Shown here: positions 31,277 to 43,849 of the stretch, piece after piece
Position numbering within the stretch: the first letter of the stretch is position 1
Layout: each line of letters opens with the position of its first letter
Source of the DNA: Diphasiastrum complanatum
Taxonomy: Eukaryota > Streptophyta > Lycopodiopsida > Lycopodiales > Lycopodiaceae
Length of the DNA: 64,000 nucleotides
Reading direction: 5' to 3'
NCBI GenBank assembly: GCA_029204225.1
Contig: CM055112.1
Location: 27,304,309-27,368,308 of the forward strand
Made by a program: the position numbers and the translations under genes
Notes under the pieces: model-generated
Database searches by the model: none
Told to the model about the DNA's origin: nothing
What the model saw: only the letters and a program-made list of their open reading frames with translations

Positions 31277-31358
31277 CTTCCAAACTTTCGATTTGGCTAT
31301 TGATGGATATAAGGCTATCTGATTTCACTGTATATCACTATATCAGCTCTGATACCAC

Positions 31359-32090
31359 TATAGGAAAGGTTCCACGAAGCTGTTAGAAAGGTTCTGCGAA
31401 TTCTTCCTTAGAGCGCGATTAGAAGTTGAATAAATCACACCAATATCAACGTTTTTAATCATGCCTGAATATCTGATCTATGTACTCATAGAGCAGTTCT
31501 ATTATGATTAAATTATGCGTGCGAAATATGGGTGCGAAAATTGGAAATATACGCGCAAATGTGATAGACAATTAGATAATCAGATACACGACTAAAACTT
31601 TGATCAGAAAATTAATTTTATAATTCTGAGTTTGAATCAATATACATTTTTCTTGTTGCCTTGTGGTATCTCTTTTACGAAGAGTACGTAAGTGCGCAAG
31701 TGCATAAGTAAATAAGTCGGTCTGATTCTAAGTCTTAACTTGAATCTGAGAGTATGCTATTACTATAAGTGCACGTGTATTTATATTGTTACATGATAAG
31801 TCCTTTGGTCTTTTTCCTTCTGTAACAGAATCCAATCGTTTTGACGGTTGATATTCAACAACGTTTTGGTTTCTAGGGTCGAATGAATTCTGTTCGCGAA
31901 TATTTCGAGCTTCAACCAGAAAGCCACAAGCTTCCACAAGACACTGTTTCGCAAATCTTTCGCGAATCTTTCGAGTTGACTGCAAGAATAGAAATGTTTT
32001 GAGTTCGCTTTCGTTTCTTTCTCATACTTTGTCAAGTAAATTTCGCGCTTTGTTGGTAGAATCAAGATCTCTCTGATCAATTGTTCTACA
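31359..32090 (-). repeat. 5' LTR of copia element
   Basis: About 732 bp, starting TGTAGAACAATTGATCAGAG and ending next to the primer-binding site. It carries an extra 324 bp relative to the 3' LTR. Confidence 0.88.
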
Positions 32091-34051
<1,961 letters not shown>

Positions 34052-35110
34052 TGTTACATACCCAAGTACTTTAGACCCCTAATAGTCCATTTAGTGTTGG
34101 GGGCTAAATGGCAAGGTACCCTTAGGATTAAGGGTATGTGCCCTTGGATAAGGACATGCAAGTGACCATACCTTAGTTGGAGGTATGGAGTCACGTGACC
34201 CTTGGATAAGGGGTACCCTTAGTATTAAGGATAGGTGTCTTAAATAAAGGTACTAGTGTCCTTGGTTAAGGGTAGGTAGGTGTCTATGCCTTGGATGGAG
34301 GTATGGAACCTAGAGAGGTGTTAGAAAGTCATTGGATGACTATTTTTCTAAACCTTGGGCCTCAACCTTGAACCATATCACTTTATTGGTCTAGGACCAA
34401 AGTATACTTGCACAACTTGGGCAATGGGACCTAGTAGGAGGGCGCCCTTCTAAAGTGTCCATTGAGTTTCCAACTCTCACAAGAAAGACATTCAAAGAGT
34501 CATAGGTTATGGAAGGAGTCTCTTGACATTCCATAAGCCTATGGAGGCTCTTGGAGATTCTTTAACTCCCCTAGGCTTCTCTCTCTCTCATTGGATGAGC
34601 ATGGAACTCCATAGTGCATTGGAGGGGTCTATGGGCCATCTATATGAGGGTAGTAGGGCGCCCATTGGGAGGGGGAGATCTCTCTTGTTTGCTTTGCTTA
34701 TGCTCTAGTGTTGCTACTAGTGTGTAGAGTGCTTTTTTGTGGTAGTATGCTTGAGGTTTGGATCTTGCTTATGGTATGGGACATAAGTAGGGTTTGGATC
34801 TTGAGTATGCTATGGAGTGTTGTGGTATGCTTGTGATTTGTTTATGGTTAGCAAGGGGGTGCTAGATAGGTCTTGCTTGGAGCTTGGATCTAGATATGGT
34901 TGGGTGGTGAATACTTGAGGCCAGCTTGTTATCTATCTTTGTGTTTAAAGAGTAGGGACACAGGTGGAGGAGAGATCCTTGGAGGTTGCAGATCCTTACT
35001 TGCAGGTGGAGGCATCCTAGCTTGGAGTTGGGGAGCATCTTGAAGCTTGCAGGTTGCTTGGAGGACATTTGGAGGCTCTACCTTGGATTTGGAAGACTTC
35101 CTCACCTCTA
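34052..35110 (+). repeat. 1.06-kb LTR-like repeat, copy 1
   Basis: It matches 62940-63998 in reverse complement over its whole length. It starts TGTTACATACCCAAGTAC and ends CTTCCTCACCTCTA. It sits inside the LINE fragment that resumes at 35111. No internal protein domain is present, so it is probably a solo LTR or a terminal part of an unnamed element; no target duplication could be confirmed. Confidence 0.75.
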
Positions 35111-35400
35111 TTTGTAAAAGCATCGCTCTAATTGGACGGACAAGGGAGGCGTGTCCCTTCCCAAGTCGAGCTGTAGCCGCTGGTCCCATGCTGAAGATAG
35201 GGCCAATGAAAAGCACTCTTGGATAAGTGTAAGATGAGAGTATCTCCAATGGCTGGATGTCATAGATAAGTATCTGCAGCTGCATGAAAGCTCTGGATGT
35301 GTTGAAGATCAAAACTTTGGTCTTTGCAATATTCACCCCCAAACCCCATCTGAGACAAAAGGCATGGAGTCAGTCCACAACTGTCTCTGTAGACCCTCTC
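35111..35400 (-). mobile_element. LINE reverse transcriptase C-terminal fragment
   Basis: The minus strand reads MGVNIAKTKVLIFNTSRAF (the conserved (V)N..KTK.(L/V).F motif after the RT catalytic core of plant LINEs), then YTYPRVLFIGPIFSMGPAA and RLGKGHASLV. The YxDD core upstream is not present. It is truncated by the 1.06-kb repeat at 35110 and by the copia LTR at its other end. Confidence 0.85.
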
Positions 35401-35403
35401 TAG

Positions 35404-35911
35404 TTGAGGAGACTAGAACCACATTACAATGACTCGAAAAATTACGAATTTTCCGAGTCGATCCCGTATCGAAAAATTCTGACTTTTGGATATCGAAAAA
35501 TCTCAGATTTTTCGAGTCGATACAACATCGAAAAAAATTCTGAGTTGACAGTGTCAGATTTTACAAAGGGTCAAAAAATATACAAAGGGTCAGAAATTGC
35601 ATAGTGAACCAGGGCTGGAGAAGTTAGACCCGATCCAATCCGATCCGATCTAGGGTCGAAGACACCCGGATATTTTCCGCCTCGATCCGATCCGATCCAG
35701 GGTCGGAAAATTTCTCTTTGGTGGGATTGACATTGCGTTGAAAAAGGCTAAGGTCGAAAAAATTCGATCATGAATTTTTCAATACTCTGTAAGGAAATTC
35801 GAGCCTTCTTCTTCCTTCATTTTTTGTAGTTTTTTTTTTCTCAAAATAAGTATAAACAGATTTCAGAATGCTCAATATCTAATGGAATTGGGCTTGAGCA
35901 TGAATTCCAAC
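35404..35911 (-). repeat. 3' LTR of copia element (low-coordinate end approximate)
   Basis: The LTR starts TGTTGGAATTC at 35911 directly after a polypurine tract (AAGGGAGAG, 35912-35920). The far end is placed near 35404 only because LINE sequence ends there. It contains several TCGAAAAATTC-type repeats. Confidence 0.6.
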
Positions 35912-35920
35912 ACTCTCCCT

Positions 35921-38085
35921 TAATGTGGATCCTGAAAAATTTCGATTTTCAGATTTAGCGGATTGTTAAATCTGAGATGATGATAGAGCCTTGATGAAGT
36001 AATCTGCTGCCTGTAACTCTGTCCTGTAGTAAACTAAAGAAATTTCTTTGCTTTGCACTTTCTCTCTAAGGTAGTGATACCTGATTTCAATATGCTTACT
36101 TCGAGAGTGAAATCTCGGATTCAGAAATAGTGCAATGGCGCTTTGATTGTCACAATAGAGAGTCGTTGGATGTGACTAAATAATTTTGATATCTGCAAGC
36201 AGGTTCCTCAGCCAAATTGCCTCCTTGGTAGCATGCGTGGCAGCTATGTATTCCAATTCTGTGGAGGATAATGCTACTGAGGTCTGTTTTCGGCTGTTCC
36301 ATGAAATTGGGCCTTGATTGAACAGGAACACAGATCCAAAGGTTGATTTTCTTGTATCGATATCTCCTGCCCAATCTGCATCTATGTAGCTCTCTAGAAT
36401 ATTGGCAAGTTGGCTGCCTCCATAGGAGATGCTCAGGTGCTTTGTAGCTTGGACATACTTCATGAGAGCCTTCCAATGGACTGGACCTGGATTTGAAAGA
36501 AATTGGCTGAGAGAGTTGATTGAGTAAGCAAGGTCGGGTCGAGTGCAGAACATAGCATACATCAATGATCCGATTATGGAGTGAAACAGATACTGCTTCA
36601 TTTCCTCCTTCTCTGACTCGGATTTTGGACATTGCTCCTTTGACAGCTTCAAACCAGGGTCGAGTGGAAAGCGGCTCGGTTTGCACTTGGCCATTCCATA
36701 TTTTCCCAGCACATTGGTGAGGTATCTCTGTTGACTGATGGAAATCTGTCTGCTGGATCAAATTCAGAATATCTGAGTAAGCAAGGCTGGGTAGAGTGTA
36801 GAGCATAACATACATCAATGATCCGATTATGGAGTGAAACATATACTGCTTAATTTCATCCTTCTCTAACTCGGATTTTGGACATTGCTCCTTTGACAGC
36901 TTCAAACCAAGGTCGAGTGAGAAGTGGCTCGGTTTGCACTCGGCCATTCCATATTTTCTCATTGGTGAGGTATCTCTGTTGACTGATGAAAATCTGTCTG
37001 CTGGATAGAATTCGAAAAATCTGAATTCCGAGACAGTAGTGTGCTGGATCCATATCGGTCATCCTATACTCCTGTGATAACAAGCATTTGGTATCCTTCA
37101 ACAAATTTAAATTGTTATTAAACAATAACGTGTCATCAACATAAAGAGAGATGATTATGAAAGAATCCGATACAAACTTAAAATAAACATTTGAGTCTGC
37201 CGAGTTTGGAATTAAACCATTCTCGATTAAAAAAGTATTCATCTTCTGAAACCAAGCTCTTGGAGAATGATTCAGACCGTAGAGGGCTTTGTGAATTTTG
37301 CACACTAGGTGCTCCTTGCCCTTTAGCTCATATCCTTCTGACTGGTTCCTCTTCAATGGTGCCATTGAGGAAGGCGGTTTGGATGTCCATTCGGTGAACT
37401 TCAAGGGTGCACATGAAAGAAGTAGACGAATTGAAGCATGCTTTACCACAGGACTGAAGGTTTCGAAATAATCCAGATCTGGAATCTGGGAGAAGCCTTT
37501 GGCTACCAGTCTGGCCTTGTATCGATTTATTTTACCTTCAGTATCATACTTCACTTTGAATAACCACTTGCATGGAATCAGATTTCGATTCTTTGGCAGC
37601 TCGGATATGGTCCACGTTTGATTCTCGATCAGAGAATCGAATTCTGCATCCATGGCAGCTTTCCACTGGTCAACATCTGGTGTTGACATTGCCTCATGAA
37701 CAGTGTTTGGTTCCTGCACACAGTAGCAGGCCAGTTCATCCATGAATTGGGATGGAGATTGTCTGGGTCGATTTGATCGTCTGGGTTGAATTTCAACCCT
37801 TTGATGTTGTTCGATCTGTTGAGGTTCTGACTCACTGTCCGAGTCAGTATCGATCTTCTGTTGTTCGACCCTAGGGTCAGATTTTGACTGTTTGACCCTT
37901 GGATCGGATTTTGACTGTTCGATCCTTGGGTCGGATTTTTCTGGAGCTTTCCCCTTGTGGTCAAAAAATTGGTCTTCCACAAATATGACATCTCTACTCG
38001 TGAATGTCTTCTGATTGTCCAAGTTGTAGAGCTTGTATGCCTTGTGGTCTAGGGAGTAGCCAGAAAATAAATTTTGTGCTTTTGT
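35921..38085 (-). pseudogene. Copia RT / RNase H, 5'-truncated, with internal duplication
   Basis: From about 38080 the minus strand reads the integrase-RT linker (GYSLDHKAYKLYNLDNQ, SRDVIFVEDQFF), an acidic/basic spacer with SDPR repeats, then RT (TWTISELPKNRNLIPCKWLF, RYKARLVAKGFSQIPDLDYF, KALYGLNHSPRAW, catalytic SLYVDDTLLF). RNase H follows in 36712-36176 (TRPDLAYSINSLSQFLSNPG, DADWAGDIDTRKSTFGS, LSSTELEYIAATHATKEAIW). A 253-bp tandem duplication interrupts it. The 5' end stops at about 38085 against another copia fragment. Confidence 0.9.
36521..37026 (-). repeat. 253-bp tandem duplication inside copia pol
   Basis: 36521-36773 and 36774-37026 are about 90% identical (both carry CATACATCAATGATCCGATT). 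The unit spans the end of RT and the start of RNase H (KYGMA.CKPS, KLSKEQCPKS, GSLMY), so the second copy repeats a protein segment. 253 is not a multiple of three, and the two copies lie in different frames. Confidence 0.93.
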
Positions 38086-39610
38086 CATCCAATTTCTTTA
38101 TATTTACTTCTATACACCCACTTATTCCCTATAAACTCATTACCTGTAGAGAGATCCACAAGTTCCTAGGTGTTGTGCTTTTCAATGGATTCCATCTCGT
38201 CTTTCATTGCCTTTTGCCAAATTTTGCTTTCCCTCGTTCTTCAAATGTAGCAAGTTCATAGTAATTCTTGATTTCCGTCAAGAGAGCATAGTTTACTTAG
38301 AACCTTTCTAGAAGTCTTTGCTCCCTCATGGATCTTTCTAATCTCACTATCTTGGCATGTGGATGGCACTTCTTTTCTTGGCACTTTGAGGTAATATGCT
38401 CCTTGGTGAGTATGTGTCCCAAGGAACACTCAATCTCCTTTCTTTTTTCCCCTGCAAATTGTTTGCTTTAAAATTTGGCATTGGCATTGGTGCATCATCC
38501 ATCCTAACCTCCCGATGAGTCATCCTGCTTTGCACGAGCAATCTTGATATCCTCCACATCTTGATTGTGTCCACCACTTAAGATGATATCATCCACTTCT
38601 CCCATATTAGACATGGCTTCAAAAAACTGCTCATACATGCTCAAAAATTCGTTTTTTAATGCAAAACGAACACAATGCCACACTCCAGACTTTGTCGTAG
38701 CGCTACCAAGCCACCTGTCTCAGGTCTTACTAGCATCAAATTTGGCTTTAGATGGCTTCCTAGGCTTTAAAAAACATTGAATTTGGTATTATTGAGCGAG
38801 TACTAGCTCCGAGATATAAAATGGTGCAAATTCCATGTCAAATGGAACTTCTCCCTGAGAAATAAAGCTCCTCTATTTTTACTATCAGAGAATTCACCAA
38901 CTAACTGCTGCCAAAAAATTTGTCAAATTTTGACCAATTATGACCCAGAAAAACCCCTTTTCGTGACTGTTATAAAGCAAGGAGAAGAATGAGCTAAAAC
39001 TTCTTTTGAAGCTTTTTCAAACTTCAAGCACCTGGGACCCTTTCAGCTCTTCAAAATGAACATTTTTCGTACTTCGGGCCCCTTCCCTTCGACACTTCAA
39101 AAAAGAATTTCCCAGAAATCCGATGGTCCGCGAAGATCTAACGGCTGAGATTCTGGTAGTTTGATTCGTTGATCTCTGAATCGAAATCGGACGATCCCGA
39201 GACACGTGCTGAATCGAATTCTTCGAAGCATTGGGCACTTGCAGATGAAGTGCACACTCAGGTTCGACATGCGCAACCGGCCTTCCACAAGCAAGGTCAC
39301 CCTACCAGCAAGCCCAGCTCCACGTTTCTACAGTATCAAAGAATGTCTCCTACAGTTCAAGATCCACAGATATTTCTAAAATCTTCTCAAAATTCTTCTG
39401 GGACTGCAGAGATGAATTCTCTTTCCCTCACTAACGACCTGCTTCAACAAAGTACTTGCTAAGTGTTTGCGGATTAGCGAAGAAAATAGCAGTACTTGAG
39501 CTATTTCACCGTGAATGCTTGCTTATCCTTAACCGTTACTGAAAAACACCATTCTGATCCACAAAATGCTTTGCTCCTGTCCTTGACACCTAAGGGCTCT
39601 GATACCACTG
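38086..39610 (-). mobile_element. Copia fragment of a different family with primer-binding site
   Basis: A primer-binding site (TGGTATCAGAGC in reverse) is at 39598-39609. At 38310-38090 the minus strand reads, with frame breaks, NYYELATFEE, KAMKDEMESIEKHNT, ELVDLSTGNEFIGNKWVYR, the start of a copia RT. The sequence from 38420 to 39590 should be leader, gag and integrase, but I cannot read convincing domains there. It is truncated at its 3' side by the element ending at 38085. Confidence 0.6.
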
Positions 39611-40394
39611 ATAGAAAAACATTGCGTTTGTGACGGAGGTAGGCTTAAGTAACTTGCTGACAGGCCTGAGATGTTACCAAAAGCTAGATTAGTTTATCCA
39701 AAGTGATGTTACATTCATACCAATAAAACGTAACCCCAAATAGAAGCCTTTCACATATAATTGATGATCAGATATGGCATTCTATTCCACAGTTTGAGGA
39801 TTGGATTTGAAAATGCTGCTGCACTTGTCTCTCAGAAGCAATGAAGAAAAATATTGAAAATTACATATTTCTGAAGCTTGCTAGAAATTTTCCCATCACT
39901 TAAAAAACAGTCTAAAAGCTTGTATTGCCAACACTACAAACATAGAAGCCATACCTTATAGGTCTGTCATTTTCAGAGAAAAATCATGCCACAGTTCATA
40001 AAAGTGCTGAGATTCTTTGTCAGCAAAACACTATCTTATAAGTTGTGGGGCATTCAGCCTAAAAGACTTTGCAAACAGAAAAGAAACAAACCAACCTCAG
40101 ATATCAACGTCAGGTGGACTAAACTAGTACGATTTCAATAGCGACAGACAAAATTGTTGACATCCAATGAAGTTGCAATATTCAGTTCACATAGATGTTA
40201 TCAGGCCAAATATAAACAATTATAAGTAAGTAGCCCCTGACCAAACCACATCTTTGACAAAAAGCAGAACAGCCTCAAGCTGAATGTTGATGCACGGTAG
40301 CTTTTATTGCTTAAACAAGAACTGACTAATCTGTCATGCTTGTCAGACGTGCAGATAAGCCACACTTTTACGAAAAATGAGACTGGCTGTAAAT
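39611..40394. other. PPP4R2 3' flank / possible LTR
   Basis: No coding sequence was recognised. Part of it may be the 5' LTR of the copia fragment whose primer-binding site ends at 39609, and part the 3' UTR of PPP4R2. The boundary cannot be placed. Confidence 0.35.
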
Positions 40395-41324
40395 CTATCC
40401 ACGATTTTCACTTGCTACATCGGCTGGAGCAGTGGCAATATTCTCACTTGGCAGGGTGTCTGCTAAAGGTGCTGACTCCTCTACTAGAGATGCCGATTCA
40501 TTTCCTAGAAATCCTGATTCCTCTACTAGAAGTGCTGACCCCTCTGCTAGAGGTCCTGACTCCTCTACTAGAGATGCTGACTCCTCAAGTAGAGGTGCTG
40601 AATCCTCTACTAGAAGTGCTGACTCCTGTAATACACTTCCTGTGTTAGATTCCAATGCTTGATCTGTGTCTAGTTCAGCTTCTGGAACATGCGTTATGGA
40701 ATCAGTATCTGTAGAAGCTTCCATTCCTGAATCCCTTTGAACAGAAACTTCATTGTTTTCTGCTTCGGGCAGTTTGACATCAATATCCATAGGGTTTGTG
40801 GCTGAGCTATCTTTGGAATCGGACAACGCTTCAGATTCACCGTCCTTAAGTGTGAAGTCCTTGAGTTCTGTTTCTGTATCAGAAGGAAGAGTGACTGCTG
40901 GATAAGGATCGTCCGAATTATCAATGGTAGAGGTGACCAGTAACAGCCTCTCAAATGCTAATGTAAATTTGTCAATGTTGGAGTAGCTACTTGGAGGACA
41001 CAGTAACAACTCACAGATTCTTTGAAGAGTGAAAGGTGCTTCATCAGCAAAAGAGTCCAATCCTCCGTCAAGCCTCTTCACACATCCATAGTACATCTTC
41101 TCTGCGACACCATTGGGCCGAGACTCTTGAAGTTCTTTCAGAACTTGCTTCAACCGGAAAGAAAGCAATATTTTTAGCTGTGCCCAGTCATGCCAGTACT
41201 TGCCAGTCTTGGCAATTACTTCTAAAATGCTCTTAAGATCTGGAGAAAATTTTCTGTGTGATTCCTCTTGTTCTAGAAACTCAGAAAGAGCCACTGAGCC
41301 TGGTACCTCCTGAATCAACTGCAT
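40395..41324 (-). CDS. PPP4R2: Protein phosphatase 4 regulatory subunit 2 (main exon)
   Basis: PPP4R2 proteins bind the PP4 catalytic subunit and steer it to targets, including DNA-repair and splicing factors. From the Met at 41324 the frame is 309 residues. Residues ~27-50 read KFSPDLKSILEVIAKTGKYW then HDW, 51-65 LLSFRLKQVLKELQ, and 97-108 PFTLQRICELLL, the family's most conserved block, followed by NIDKFTLAFERLLLVTST (116-133). The second half is a long acidic tail, including an 8-residue repeat (about 245-300) of the type SALLVEES, ending DVASENRG. Relatives begin close to the conserved block, so this Met is plausible, but a splice acceptor (TTGATTCAG|GAG near 41308) with an upstream first exon is equally possible. 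No lesion is seen. Confidence 0.85.
   Translation of the reverse strand: MQLIQEVPGSVALSEFLEQEESHRKFSPDLKSILEVIAKTGKYWHDWAQLKILLSFRLKQVLKELQESRPNGVAEKMYYGCVKRLDGGLDSFADEAPFTLQRICELLLCPPSSYSNIDKFTLAFERLLLVTSTIDNSDDPYPAVTLPSDTETELKDFTLKDGESEALSDSKDSSATNPMDIDVKLPEAENNEVSVQRDSGMEASTDTDSITHVPEAELDTDQALESNTGSVLQESALLVEDSAPLLEESASLVEESGPLAEGSALLVEESGFLGNESASLVEESAPLADTLPSENIATAPADVASENRG
40457..40640 (-). repeat. 24-bp coding minisatellite in PPP4R2 tail
   Basis: About seven copies of a 24-bp unit (plus-strand core CTGACTCCTCTACTAGA) encode the acidic octapeptide repeats. The copies differ mainly by single substitutions and keep the frame. Confidence 0.93.
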
Positions 41325-42535
41325 TTTGCTACTTGTAAGTTTTGAACCGATTCTCAGTATAGAGACAACTTGTATTTTACAACAACACTGCAATAGTATC
41401 TGCAAATCAAGTGCTTTCATTAGTTTTGATACTGTATAAACGACGGTATAAAAAGTCATTGCCCATTCACCAGGTCGATGCCGCAAATCAATAAAAAAGA
41501 GAAGAGACACCGTGCAGATACCAAATGTGTTAGCTCGAGTTGATCCTGCGAACCCTACTTTACATTCATAGTTTTGAGAGGTGAATTGCTATGTAAATTG
41601 TTGTGATTTCTAGCCTTTGACCTGCGATAGTTTCCCTAAAAATGCAAGCATTCCAAACTGTGCCTCAAACTCATCAATCAATGCCTAGAAAGTTCAATTC
41701 TCTAATACTGATGCAAATTCAAATTATAAAGAATTTCATCAAAGAAAATCTGAAATCAAGCATGATTTGAGCTGCTGCAACATCCAGTGGCAAGAAGAAG
41801 CTGTCAAAGATCAAGTGTTTTTTCTGTGGCAAGAAAGGACAATATGCATCAAACTGTTTCAAGAAGAAGAACCAATCTAAGCAAGCTAACCTTACTAATG
41901 AGGATGAGTGTGAGGGTGTAGAGAGTGAAAGAGAAGATTCATTAATGATGTCTACTTTTTCATCTTTTCCTTTTAAGAATGAAGAAGGTGAGTATAGGCA
42001 GTCTGAATCCAACAACTGAAGAAAAGCCATCCCAAATAACCTTTGAAACTCGACTTCCAGGTGGTCTATTTGCAACATATCAGATCCAATCATCCCTCAT
42101 CCATAAGTCCACTACAAAAATGCCTATAATCAGTATAAATCACAATAAAGATCCAGCAACAAAGACACAACAACTATGTTGCAAAATTCTTGCCCTAAAA
42201 CAGACACAAAACAAACAAGCATGAAAACCTGATCGCAAGATTACTTGCCATCTAATCCCGCATATCACATCCCTCCAGCTGCAAAATCAAGGGATCCCTA
42301 CACGAAATATCAGTTGCACTACTCCACATCCGAGGGATTCATGGCATTCTTCATGCTGGGAAATAGATCGCTTGGCAGCAACAAATATACACCTCCCCTT
42401 TCCGATCCAAGCAGCAGCAGCCGCAGCCGCCAAAGCTCATCTCTAAGTAGCTTCAACCCTAAAATGGTGAGGCAATTAGCGTTAGGGTCTAGGGTAATGG
42501 TCCATGACACCTTGGGCTTGGGCTTCATATGTGGA
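41325..42535. other. PPP4R2 5' region with a copia gag fragment
   Basis: On the minus strand a possible first exon (MKNAMNPSD, 42352-42326) lies downstream of a GC-richer, CAG-rich segment with a telobox-like AACCCTAAA at about 42457, typical of plant housekeeping 5' UTRs. Phase would allow joining to GAGGTACCAGG near 41308, but the donor (GAT|GTGGAG) is weak. The copia fragment at 41740-41995 would then sit in intron 1. Confidence 0.3.
41740..41995 (+). mobile_element. Copia gag zinc-knuckle fragment
   Basis: Reads SGKKKLSKIKCFFCGKKGQY then ASNCFKKKNQSKQANLTNED and EDSLMMSTFSSFPFKNEE, nearly identical to the gag end of the element at 54.8-60.2 kb (58490-58200, minus). The cut is near the protease. 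An isolated piece with no LTR. Confidence 0.88.
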
Positions 42536-43756
42536 TTATGATTATGCTTTTGTCACTAATAATCTCATCTCTCCTAAAGACAAGATTTCTGCCACTTCAA
42601 ATCTTGTTGGTTTTTCAGCAGAAAACAGCTCATCTTCAGCTTTACAAGTTGCTGTTTTTTCATCTATTGATTGGGTGATTGATAGCGGTGCCACACGCCA
42701 TATGACTTATCACAAAGAGGTCTTCACAAAGCTTGTGAAAGTGCATGATGGAAGCAAAGTTCAAGGTGTTGATTACACCTCTTATCCTATCAAAGGTATT
42801 GGAGTGATCCCCATTATCTTACCCAATGGTGAGGAGAAGTACATTCGAAATGTACTTTATGTTCCAAAAAAAAAAAAAATCTCATTTCGGTCTCTACAAT
42901 TATGAACCAAGGATTGGTTGTGGAATTCAAAGAAGACAAATGTCTTATCAAAGACCCAAAGAGATCTCTTATGATCATTGCTTCGAGAACATTACGTGGT
43001 GGATTGTTCCTTATGGATACCTATGAGCGAAGAGCTTCATCATCTTTTTGTCTTGTTGCATCAAGTTCACATTCTTTGGAGTTGGCTGAATTATGGCATG
43101 CTAGGTTTGGACATCTCAACTTTGCTAGCTTGAAGATGTTGAAGAGATTCAATATGGTTGAAGACATTCCTAATATTGAGCATCCCGAAGGACATGTATG
43201 CGAAGGATGCATACTTGGAAAATTTCAAAGGCAAGCTTTTCCAATTGATGGAACTATTAGAGTTGATGGCAAATTTGATTTGGTTCATAGTGATGTATGT
43301 GGTCCAATGAGGACCAAATCCATTGGAAGGTGTAAGTACTTTGTTACTTTTATTGATGATCTTTCAAGATTTACATGGATTTATCCTATGAACGCAAAAT
43401 CTGAAGTTTTTCAACGTTTTAAGGATTTTCTAGCAATGAAAGAAAACCAGTTTGGGCACTCTTTGAAGATCTTACGTACTGACCGAGGAGGGGAATATAT
43501 AAAGAATACGTTCGGTACTTATCTTCAAAGCAAAGGTATCCATCATCAAATGACAACCCCTTACATACCTCAACAAAATGGTGTTGTCGAAAAAAAGAAT
43601 CGCACTATTATGGAGATGGCTCGATGCATGCTCAAGGCAAAGGGCCTACCTCACAAGTTTTGGGCTAAAGCGGTTATAACGGCGGCTTACATTAGTAATC
43701 GGTGTCCTACTAAAGCCTTGAAGGTATTAACTTCTTATGAAGTTTGGAATGGTTTA
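42536..43756 (+). mobile_element. Copia protease-integrase fragment
   Basis: 42536-42900 reads the protease (WVIDSGATRHMTYHKEVFTK with intact DSGA, then NVLYVPKKKK). A run of 13 A near 42868-42880 breaks the frame. 42902-43756 reads the pre-integrase and integrase domains (ELWHARFGHLNFASLKML, CEGCILGKFQRQAFP, HSDVCGPMRTKSIG, FVTFIDDLSRF, TDRGGEYIKNTFG, PQQNGVVEKKNRTIMEMARC). It ends at EVWN near 43752. Same family as the minus-strand element that starts 22 bases on. Confidence 0.92.
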
Positions 43757-43849
43757 GCATAGTCATTTATTTCTAACACCCTCCTTAAATGACAATGCAG
43801 AAAAACTGAAATCTTCACTATGTAATAAAACCAACACGTGGTATTAAAT

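Larger units (their letters stand above)
26735..32090 (-). mobile_element. Ty1/copia retrotransposon with two LTRs
   Basis: The 5' LTR is complement(31359..32090), the primer-binding site TGGTATCAGAGC is at 31346-31357, internal gag-pol follows, then a polypurine tract (GAGAGGGAGC) at 27125-27134, and the 3' LTR is complement(~26735..27124). Both LTRs begin TGTAGAACAA. The 5' LTR has a 324-bp segment (31656-31979) that the 3' LTR lacks. No target site duplication could be identified. The coding region has many frame breaks, so the element is dead. Confidence 0.92.

Noticed and set aside
34523-34708. Small frame shared by both copies of the 1.06-kb repeat
   Set aside because: Present in both because the DNA is repeated; 61 residues with no motif, not evidence of a gene.
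36521-37026. CRISPR-like or regulatory tandem array
   Set aside because: Two long copies of coding transposon sequence in a plant genome; a plain tandem duplication.
40307-40648. Leucine-rich repeat-like frame (LLEVLTPLLEM units) on the + strand
   Set aside because: It is the antisense shadow of the PPP4R2 coding minisatellite.
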